IMG/VR virus record: IMGVR_UViG_3300042539_002592
Location: 1-47,626 of that record
DNA length: 47,626 nucleotides
Direction: 5' to 3' (one strand)
DNA from: a virus
In this document: piece by piece, positions 41,442-47,626 of the stretch
Layout: every line of letters begins with the position of its first letter
How positions within the stretch are numbered: position 1 is the first letter of the stretch
Program-made: the position numbers and the translations under genes
The notes under the pieces: generated by a model
Database searches by the model: none
What the model was told of the DNA's origin: nothing
Seen by the model: the letters and a program-made list of their open reading frames with translations, nothing else

Positions 41442-43433
41442 ATGGCATCCAGTTCCAACATCAAAGCCGGCGCAGCCTACATCGAGCTCTACACCAAGGA
41501 CTCTCGTCTGGTGAAGGGGCTCAATGACGCTGCCAAGCGACTGGACGCATTCGGTAAAAGCCTCCAAGGAATCGGGACCAAAATGGCGATGCTTGGTGCA
41601 GGGATCGTCACCCCACTGGCCGGCGCTGCCAAGGTCTTTGCCGACATGGGCAGCGATATGGTCGACATGAGCCAGCGCACTGGCGTGTCGGTCGAAGCCC
41701 TCTCGGAACTGGGGTTTGCTGCCGAGCAATCCGGTGCTGATATGGGGACACTCGAGGGCTCGCTCAAAAAGATGCAGAAGATGCTCTTCGAAGCGGCGTC
41801 CGGATCGCAATCGGCCCAAGAAACCCTCGCATCGCTTGGGCTCAGTGTTGCGCAGCTGTCAAAACTATCGCCTGACGAACAGTTCAAATTGATCGCAGAT
41901 CGAATGTCACAGATCACCGATCCAACGCTGAAGACTGCGACAGCGATGGCGATCTTTGGTAAATCGGGCACGCAGTTACTGCCGATGCTTTCGAGTGGTG
42001 CCAAAGGAATCGAAGAGCTGCAGCAACAAGCTCGCGATCTGGGCCTGACTATGGCCACCGAAGATGCCCAAGCAGCTGAGGCCTTCGGAGATCGCATCGA
42101 TGTCTTGTGGAAAGTCCTTAAGAAGACCGTCTTCACCATCGGCTCCGCATTAGAGCCGGTTCTATCGGCAATGATCGATTCAACAGTTCGAATCGTTGTG
42201 GCCACTAGCGACTGGATCAAGAACAACAAAGGTTTGATCGTCACGGTCTTCAAGGTGGGAATTGCGATCGCGGCCGGTGGAGCGGCAATTGTCGCCCTCG
42301 GCGCTGCAGCGGTTGGACTTAGCACTGTCTTCGGCGCTGCCGCAAGTGTTCTTGTGGGAATCGGCCAAGGGGTCGCAATCCTCGGAACAGCGATCGCAGC
42401 ATTACTTTCTCCGATTGGGCTGACCATCGCAGGTCTTGCAACACTGGTTGGATACTTTGTCTACACCACGGGTGCCGGCACACAAGCGATGCAGTGGCTG
42501 GGGGATCGATTCAATGAACTCAAAGACACCGCACTCGCTGCCTGGCAAGGGATCGGAGATGCGCTGGCGGCCGGAGATATCGCACTGGCAGGCAAAATCC
42601 TGTGGCTCACCCTCAAAATGGAATGGCAACGTGGAGTCGCATTCCTGCAGTCTAAGTGGCTCGACTTCAAAGGATTCTTCATCGGTATCTTCCAAAGCGC
42701 GGTCTATAGCGTCGCAGGTCTAATGACCGACGCGTGGGCAGGACTACAAACCGGCTGGCTAGAAACAACCCACTTCATCGCCGATAGCTGGACTGTTCTC
42801 ATCAGCCTGCTCCAAAAGGGATGGAATCGATTCAGCGGGTTCTTTCAAAAGGTCTGGGCCCGCATTCAAGGTCTCTTTGGGGATACGAATGCCGAATCCG
42901 AGATCGCCAAGATCAACGATGAGATCGCTCGACAGGATGAGTTGATCAACAACTCTCAAAACCAAACCATTCTCGATCGCGAGAAACAACGCCAAAAGGC
43001 TCGCAATCAAATCGAGCAAGATCGCCAAGGGGCGCAGTCGGCGCTCTCAGACATGCAAGCCCAAGAGCAGTCTGCTTTAGCCGATGCAAATCAGAAGGCA
43101 TTGGCTGACTCCGCAGCAGAACTCGAAAAGGCCAAGGGCGAATGGAAATCGGCGATCGGCGAAGCAGCGCAGAAACGCTCGGAAACCTCTCCTGGGTCAT
43201 CCAGCAAATTCTCGTCATCCGGTCTTGGCTTGCCAGACCTAGGCAGTATGGATCAATCGCTTGCCGAGACCAAGAAAAAGACGGATGTGGTCGGAACATT
43301 TAACCCGATCGCAGCCATGAACCTTGGATCCGATTCGCTAGGCGAACGAACCGCACGTGCTAGCGAAGAAGTCGCTTCCAACACCAAGAAACTCGTCCAG
43401 CAAGCCGACCGTGGTGGTTTGGTCTTTGGATAG
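41442..43433 (+). CDS. Tail tape measure protein
   Basis: 663 aa: KAGAAYIELYTKDSRLVKGLNDAAKRLDAFGKSLQGIGTKMAMLGAGIVTPL and VFADMGSDMVDMSQRTGVSVEALSELG, FAAEQSGADMGTLEGSLKKMQKML, a tape measure family pattern. Two long hydrophobic segments lie near residues 257-350 and a coiled-coil tail (about 490-580; DEIARQDELINNSQNQTIL). By the usual 0.15 nm per residue it implies a tail of about 100 nm, an estimate only. Confidence 0.9.
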   Translation: MASSSNIKAGAAYIELYTKDSRLVKGLNDAAKRLDAFGKSLQGIGTKMAMLGAGIVTPLAGAAKVFADMGSDMVDMSQRTGVSVEALSELGFAAEQSGADMGTLEGSLKKMQKMLFEAASGSQSAQETLASLGLSVAQLSKLSPDEQFKLIADRMSQITDPTLKTATAMAIFGKSGTQLLPMLSSGAKGIEELQQQARDLGLTMATEDAQAAEAFGDRIDVLWKVLKKTVFTIGSALEPVLSAMIDSTVRIVVATSDWIKNNKGLIVTVFKVGIAIAAGGAAIVALGAAAVGLSTVFGAAASVLVGIGQGVAILGTAIAALLSPIGLTIAGLATLVGYFVYTTGAGTQAMQWLGDRFNELKDTALAAWQGIGDALAAGDIALAGKILWLTLKMEWQRGVAFLQSKWLDFKGFFIGIFQSAVYSVAGLMTDAWAGLQTGWLETTHFIADSWTVLISLLQKGWNRFSGFFQKVWARIQGLFGDTNAESEIAKINDEIARQDELINNSQNQTILDREKQRQKARNQIEQDRQGAQSALSDMQAQEQSALADANQKALADSAAELEKAKGEWKSAIGEAAQKRSETSPGSSSKFSSSGLGLPDLGSMDQSLAETKKKTDVVGTFNPIAAMNLGSDSLGERTARASEEVASNTKKLVQQADRGGLVFG

Positions 43434-43442
43434 GAGAACCAG

Positions 43443-44234
43443 ATGCCTCAGCCAATTATCGTCGAACGCTTTGACTCCAAGGATATCAGCGAAAGCAAGG
43501 ACAATCCGAGTGCGGACTTGATCTACATGATCATGAACACCGAGGATTACGCCACGGCTAAAGGCCTAATGGCCTCGACGATTCCAGCAAAGTTTGGAGA
43601 TCTTTTCCTAGACGATTATCACATCGTTCACCAAGGAAACGGTGTCTGGGAAGGAACCGCACGTTACGTCAAATGGAAAAGCGAATCGCAGTACTCGTTT
43701 GATACCGGTGGTGGCACGCAACATACGACCCAGAGCATTGCAAATGTCGGCAAGTACTCGGCAGCAGGATTCGTTGCTCCGGATTTCTTTGGTGCCATCG
43801 GAGTCACCGACGATCGGGTTGAAGGGACCGACATCACGGTCCCCGTTTTCAATTTCACTGAAACCCACTACATCGACAAAACACTCGTCACCGGAGCGTA
43901 CAAGCTTGCCCTGTTCAATCTCACAGGCAAAGTAAATGGTTCGGGATTCAAGGGATTTGCGAAAGGCGAGGTGCTGTTTCTCGGAGCAAGCGGATCCAAG
44001 CGTGGCCTGGACGATTGGGAGATTACGTTCCGGTTTGCCGCCAGTCCGAACGTGGCCGGCCTTTCTCTGGGAAGCATCACCGGAATTGCCAAAGAAGGAT
44101 GGCAATACCTCTGGGTTCGATTCATCGATGATGAAGACTCGACAGCCAAGGCACTCATTAAACGACCGGTTTCTGCTTACGTCGAGCAGGTTTATTCATA
44201 CGGCGATTTCAGTGGCCTTGGGATCGGAGTGTAA
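43443..44234 (+). CDS. Tail protein of unknown role
   Basis: 263 aa, beta-rich, with TGGGTQHTTQSIANVGKYSAAGF, TVPVFNFTETHYIDKTLVTGAYKLALFNLTGKVNGSGFKGFAKGEVLFLGASGSKRG and a C-terminal SYGDFSGLGIGV. Position after tape measure suggests a distal tail or baseplate component. Excellent AGGAGA before the ATG. No family recognised. Confidence 0.72.
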   Translation: MPQPIIVERFDSKDISESKDNPSADLIYMIMNTEDYATAKGLMASTIPAKFGDLFLDDYHIVHQGNGVWEGTARYVKWKSESQYSFDTGGGTQHTTQSIANVGKYSAAGFVAPDFFGAIGVTDDRVEGTDITVPVFNFTETHYIDKTLVTGAYKLALFNLTGKVNGSGFKGFAKGEVLFLGASGSKRGLDDWEITFRFAASPNVAGLSLGSITGIAKEGWQYLWVRFIDDEDSTAKALIKRPVSAYVEQVYSYGDFSGLGIGV

Positions 44235-44237
44235 TCG

Positions 44238-44909
44238 ATGGGAGACCAATTCCGCAAAGTGCTACCAGGGGATCCGCTGAAGATTCCGGCGGAAGCCTGG
44301 AATGCTTTGGTGGATTTGTCCCAACAGCAAAAGAACCAGCGGCACGATCAACGATCGAACGACGAAGGTACGTCGCGTCAAACGACACTCGCCAAAGTAC
44401 GCAACCAAACCGGTGTCGATCTGGATCGCTTCTCCGTTGTGGCACTCGGAACTCCAATCATCACCCCAGCGGCCAATCTCACCGAATTCAAACGCCAAGT
44501 CAGCTTCCAAGGTCTTGTTCCAAGTGCTGGCACTGGGCCACGCTTTGGTGTGCTACTAGAACCGCTCAAGAACAATTTCATTGGCACCGCAGCGCTCGGA
44601 GGCTGCGTCATCACGCGAGTTTCCGTGGGTGCTACAGCGTACGCCTGTGCGGAAACTGTGACCGGTCAAAACGGCTACTTACGCAGCGTTCCACACGGAC
44701 CAGCATCGGTGCTGTGGATCGAATCCTCGGGCACGGTGCGATGGGCGGTGATTCGTTTCGATGATGCCAACTACGAAGAGATCGTCTTCATCACCAGCAA
44801 TATTCCAGACGGCAACGGTTACTACCCAGGCGTCGTCCAGAAGTTTGACGTCGCCACCAAATCATGGAGCACGATTTTTAACTGCAAGGTGGTGGATGCT
44901 AACAAATGA
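44238..44909 (+). CDS. Tail/baseplate protein of unknown role
   Basis: 223 aa, FRKVLPGDPLKIPAEAWNALVDLSQQQ at the start, then a beta-rich body (FIGTAALGGCVITRVSVGATAYACAETVTGQNGYLRSVPHGPASVLWIES). It may be an adhesin base or fibre anchor because the next gene encodes a Ser/Gly-rich fibre-like protein; start and stop overlap with that gene (ATGA). No family recognised. Confidence 0.72.
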   Translation: MGDQFRKVLPGDPLKIPAEAWNALVDLSQQQKNQRHDQRSNDEGTSRQTTLAKVRNQTGVDLDRFSVVALGTPIITPAANLTEFKRQVSFQGLVPSAGTGPRFGVLLEPLKNNFIGTAALGGCVITRVSVGATAYACAETVTGQNGYLRSVPHGPASVLWIESSGTVRWAVIRFDDANYEEIVFITSNIPDGNGYYPGVVQKFDVATKSWSTIFNCKVVDANK

Positions 44910-46393
44910 CCTTGTATTCACGTCGCTACATCGCCACTTCAGTAAATGGCTCGGTCGAAGGCCTGCCGGTGTATGCAGCGACCTGTGCGCAACAACGATC
45001 CGGGCAAGGCCCCAAACGCCAACTTGGACATTTCCTTGGGATGATTGATGGAGAACCTTTGTATGCGGTATCTAGCTGTGAGTTTCCTAAGATGGGTCGT
45101 TACCTCATGCGTTATGTGGGGTTTGCCGACCTGCCTATCTACGCCATCGTTTGCTGCGAGCTTTCCTCGAGTGGATCTTCGGGGAGCAGTGGTTCATCGG
45201 GCACATCTGGCTCCTCTGGATCTTCGGGCTCTAGTGGCTCGTCAGGTTCATCGGGTTCAAGCGGCTCTTCGGGATCGAGTGGTAGCAGTGGATCCTCCGG
45301 TTCGAATTCCGGAAGCGGATCTGGATCCAAAGGAAGCTCTGGCCCCTCCGGGCAAAGCGGCAGCTCAGGGAGCAGCGGATACTCTGGTTCCAGTGGCTAC
45401 TCAGGCAGCAGCGGATCATCGGGCTCGAGCGGTTCATCTGGCAGCTCCGGTTCATCCGGCAGTGGCTCGTCGAGTAGTGGCTCGCAAAGCGGATCTTCAG
45501 GTAGTTCAGGGACGAAAGGTAGCTCAGGTCCAAGTGGCTCCAGTGGCCCAAGCGGCTCATCCGGTTCGAAGCCATCAGGGAGCAGTGGTTCAAGCGGTAG
45601 TGGATCATCAGCAAGCGGTTCATCGGGCAGTGGTTCCGCTGGCAGTTCAGGAACCAAAGGTAGCTCGGGATCTAGCGGCCCAAGTGGTAGCGGCTCAAGT
45701 GGGAGTGGATCACAGAGCGGTTCGCAAAGCGGCTCACAGAGTGGGTCCGGCAGTCAATCCGGTTCAGGATCGCAGTCAGGATCGCAGTCAGGATCGCAGT
45801 CAGGTTCGCAGTCAGGTTCGCAGTCGGGATCACAGTCGGGATCACAAAGCGGCAGCAAACCGTCCGGCTCAGGCTCCGGTTCATCGGGACCCAGTGGCAG
45901 TGTTTCAGGTCCCAGCGGCACTGGCCCCAGTGGCTCCGGCTCTGGCAGTAAACCATCTGGTGGCAGCTATGGCAGTGGCTCTGGATCAAGCGGGTCCAGG
46001 TCTGGCTCGGGTTCAGGTAGCGGTTCCGGTTCCGGATCGAGTGGTGGTGGATCGAGTGGCGCTGGCTCCAGCGGACCAGGATCCAGCGGACCAGGATCTA
46101 GTGGTGTCGGTTCCAGTGGCGTTGGCAGTTCAGGGCAATCGTATGGCTCTAGCGGTAATAGCGGTGGCTCGTCGGGCGGCAGCGGCAGCTCTGGTTCAGC
46201 AAGTGGGTGTTGCTGCCCGTGTTACTACCAGTGGAACGGACTTGGCTGGGTGGCCGTTGCTGTGCCGGATCCGTGCATCATTCGGGTCGGCCCGCTTCAG
46301 GCCGCATGCATCTGTGCGGGGGATGAGCCGACCAGCCCCGGCTCCTATGTCGGACAAACCATTTACACAGGATGCGAGCAAGGTGCGATATGA
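44906..46393 (+). CDS. Collagen-like Gly/Ser-rich fibre-like protein
   Basis: 495 aa in three parts. Residues 1-85: folded N-terminal domain (TSVNGSVEGLPVYAATCAQQ, MIDGEPLYAVSSCEFPKMGRYLMRYVG). Residues about 86-430: low-complexity Gly-X-Ser triplets, with GSS, GTS, GYS, GPS, GPS-GQS and KGSSGPSG units, collagen-like at first and becoming GSQS repeats. C-terminal about 65 residues: Cys-rich (GCCCPCYYQWNGLGW, CIIRVGPLQAACICAG). Serine makes up about half of the low-complexity part. Likely a stalk of a tail fibre or spike; the Ser density makes O-linked glycosylation plausible, given the downstream glycosyltransferase. Confidence 0.82.
   Translation: MTLYSRRYIATSVNGSVEGLPVYAATCAQQRSGQGPKRQLGHFLGMIDGEPLYAVSSCEFPKMGRYLMRYVGFADLPIYAIVCCELSSSGSSGSSGSSGTSGSSGSSGSSGSSGSSGSSGSSGSSGSSGSSGSNSGSGSGSKGSSGPSGQSGSSGSSGYSGSSGYSGSSGSSGSSGSSGSSGSSGSGSSSSGSQSGSSGSSGTKGSSGPSGSSGPSGSSGSKPSGSSGSSGSGSSASGSSGSGSAGSSGTKGSSGSSGPSGSGSSGSGSQSGSQSGSQSGSGSQSGSGSQSGSQSGSQSGSQSGSQSGSQSGSQSGSKPSGSGSGSSGPSGSVSGPSGTGPSGSGSGSKPSGGSYGSGSGSSGSRSGSGSGSGSGSGSSGGGSSGAGSSGPGSSGPGSSGVGSSGVGSSGQSYGSSGNSGGSSGGSGSSGSASGCCCPCYYQWNGLGWVAVAVPDPCIIRVGPLQAACICAGDEPTSPGSYVGQTIYTGCEQGAI
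45762..45850 (+). repeat. 12-bp tandem DNA repeat within the Ser/Gly-rich gene
   Basis: TCAGGATCGCAG-like 12-mers tandemly repeat about seven times with small substitutions, encoding (GSQS)n. In-frame, so slippage would alter stalk length without frameshift. Confidence 0.8.
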
Positions 46394-46923
46394 CCAGACC
46401 TATTGAGTGTCCACACAACGTTGATGGCTATTGCCAGATCTCAACCGATTTGGCCCAGATGCCGGTTCCTATCGCCCAGGATGCCTGCGCTGCATGCATC
46501 CTGCAAGCAAATCCGCGAACCAAGAACTCCGTCACCTGCAGCAAGGCGATTCAGTATCGAACGCTTGTCGGCATGCTTCCCACCGATGAGTTACTGGAGT
46601 GCGTGAAGCCACCATCGCGAGGTGTCGGAACCGAACTGGAATCCCTCATCGAGCAAACTCGCAGCTTCCTTCGGCGAGTCTGGCTGGGTTGGCTCATTCC
46701 CCCACGAGTCCAATGTGGCTGCTCGGCAACGCGGAGTTCCATGAATCAGCAAGGCGTGCTCGGATGCCTTCGCAATCGAGACAAACTCGCCGACGAAATT
46801 CTGGACCGATGGCGAAAGCATGTGCCAATCATTCGATTCGTTCCGTTGTCTCGATTTTTGGTCGGGATCTATCTAATTCAGGCGATTCGCCGATTTCAAA
46901 ACAAGGAGACTGCCAATGGCTAG
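46390..46923 (+). CDS. Cys-rich protein of unknown role
   Basis: 177 aa. Cys-rich first 60 residues (IECPHNVDGYCQIST, ACAACILQ, SVTCSK) likely bind metal. The rest is basic (RRVWLGWLIPPRVQCGCSATRS) with a C-terminal VPLSRFLVGIYLIQAIRRFQ. It overlaps the Ser/Gly protein stop (ATGA) and its own end overlaps the next gene by 8 bp, so it is tightly linked to both. No family named. Confidence 0.68.
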   Translation: MTRPIECPHNVDGYCQISTDLAQMPVPIAQDACAACILQANPRTKNSVTCSKAIQYRTLVGMLPTDELLECVKPPSRGVGTELESLIEQTRSFLRRVWLGWLIPPRVQCGCSATRSSMNQQGVLGCLRNRDKLADEILDRWRKHVPIIRFVPLSRFLVGIYLIQAIRRFQNKETANG

Positions 46924-47626
46924 TTGCATGGAAGCCCATCCCGATCTGACTCCCGAAGCGATGATGGAACTGATCGCCCAGTGTCCACCAGGACCTTGGC
47001 CCAACGCCTGGGGTACATGGGACAACACGATTGAAGCCCATCGCAGATTGATTGACCAGTACATTGACAACCTCATGCCCAGCAGAGTGACTTACTCGCA
47101 AGAGCGAGGCATCGTCATCGCTGGGGGAGGTTTAAAGTACTTTCCGAGCGTTTGGGTCAACGTGAATCTGCTTCGGCATTTTGGCTGCACGCTCCCGATC
47201 CAGCTTTGGTATCTGGGCGACACCGAGATGGATCCCTACATGAAACGATTACTTGAACCGCTCGGTGTTGAATGCATCGATGCCCGTGAGATTGAGAAAC
47301 AGCACCCATGCCGGATCCTCTGTGGCTGGGAACTGAAACTCTACGCGACGCTCCACTCACCGTTTGCCCAGGTTCTATTTCTGGACGCCGACAATGGGGT
47401 CGTGTGCGATCCAACGTATTTGTTCGACTGCGGGGAATACAAACGCCACGGCGCGGTTTTCTGGCCAGATTACGCGTGCTGGACGCTCAAGCCTGGCGTT
47501 TGGAAAGTTTTCGGGATGATGGATATGGCCGAACCGGAAGTGGCCGAGCACGAACGAGCCTTCGAGTCCGGGCAATACCTCATCGACAAACGTCGCTGCG
47601 ATCGCGAACTGCGATTGTCGTTACTC
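46916..47626 (+). CDS. GT-A fold glycosyltransferase (mannosyltransferase-like), truncated by window edge
   Basis: 237 codons visible and no stop. IVIAGGGLKYFPSVWVNVNLLRHFGCTLPIQLWYLGDTEMD at about 67-106, then QVLFLDADNGVVCDPTYLF with a D-x-D nucleotide-sugar motif (about residues 157-159). The whole pattern fits the alpha-mannosyltransferase (MNN-type) family of GT-A enzymes. Excellent AAGGAG before the ATG at 46916. Following directly on the Ser/Gly-rich protein, it could glycosylate that protein, the virion or the host surface. Acceptor and sugar not identifiable. Confidence 0.85.
   Translation, partial: MASCMEAHPDLTPEAMMELIAQCPPGPWPNAWGTWDNTIEAHRRLIDQYIDNLMPSRVTYSQERGIVIAGGGLKYFPSVWVNVNLLRHFGCTLPIQLWYLGDTEMDPYMKRLLEPLGVECIDAREIEKQHPCRILCGWELKLYATLHSPFAQVLFLDADNGVVCDPTYLFDCGEYKRHGAVFWPDYACWTLKPGVWKVFGMMDMAEPEVAEHERAFESGQYLIDKRRCDRELRLSLL

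Noticed and set aside
41489-42427. 312-codon minus-strand frame in the tape measure gene
   Set aside because: Antisense of a clear tape measure protein, Pro/Ser/Ala-rich artefact.
45762-45850. 12-bp tandem repeats as a minisatellite origin or recombination site
   Set aside because: The repeats simply encode the GSQS part of the stalk and stay in frame.
45045-46406. 453-codon frame overlapping the Ser/Gly-rich gene
   Set aside because: Shifted frame of a repetitive gene gives an Ala/Arg/Val/Pro-rich reading without stops; no start signal and no domain.

Overview
The window looks like one end and most of the body of a tailed-phage-like integrative element (prophage). It is set in a moderately GC-rich bacterial chromosome. 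Several families are ones I associate with Planctomycetes and their prophages: the fused protease/Mu gpT-like capsid protein, a phage-borne sigma-like factor, the DUF2924 + serine recombinase pair, and an exported trypsin-like protease in the head cluster. The host assignment is an inference from family memory, not from a search.

Region 1 (1-1854, minus strand): an integration module of a small helical protein, a DUF2924 protein and a large serine recombinase cut by the left window edge.

Region 2 (2212-12503, minus strand): a three-gene operon of an HTH-SNF2 helicase-DUF3883 fusion, a DUF1156 DNA methyltransferase and a DUF499 ATPase. The gene content matches helicase-methylase-ATPase (Hma-type) anti-phage systems. 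It starts from a back-to-back promoter pair whose -35 boxes share an 11-bp palindrome (12564-12574). The other promoter drives an unrecognised two-gene module (12710-15143), which may be part of the same system.

Region 3 (15307-24766, plus strand): the phage early/replication module. It encodes a sigma-70-like factor, a RecA-like ATPase, a DUF669 protein, a RusA resolvase, a DEAD/DEAH helicase with zinc ribbon, a prim-pol/DUF3987 primase-helicase, an iteron-rich 570-bp gap that is a good origin candidate, two small proteins, and a ParB-fused beta-class DNA methyltransferase.

Region 4 (24763-29052, minus strand): ten small accessory genes. They include DUF4314, a HARE-HTH protein and an amidoligase. 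They are arranged in three transcription units, each preceded by a copy of a 43-bp conserved block, and two units end in terminators with the same tail.

Region 5 (29328-47626, plus strand): packaging, head and tail genes. In order these are a small-terminase candidate, large terminase, portal, protease-capsid fusion, DUF2190 decoration protein, exported serine protease, connectors, gp10-like protein, tail tube, a chaperone pair with a -1 frame relation, tape measure, tail proteins, a collagen-like Ser/Gly-rich protein, a Cys-rich protein, and a DXD glycosyltransferase cut by the right edge. The last three overlap one another, which suggests a glycosylated fibre.

An 11-bp sequence, CCGGGTAGGTC, occurs in three intergenic gaps, each time oriented toward a downstream gene. 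It is a candidate promoter or operator for an element-encoded regulator. I see no tRNA, rRNA, CRISPR array or insertion sequence, and no lysis genes or second attachment site in the window.
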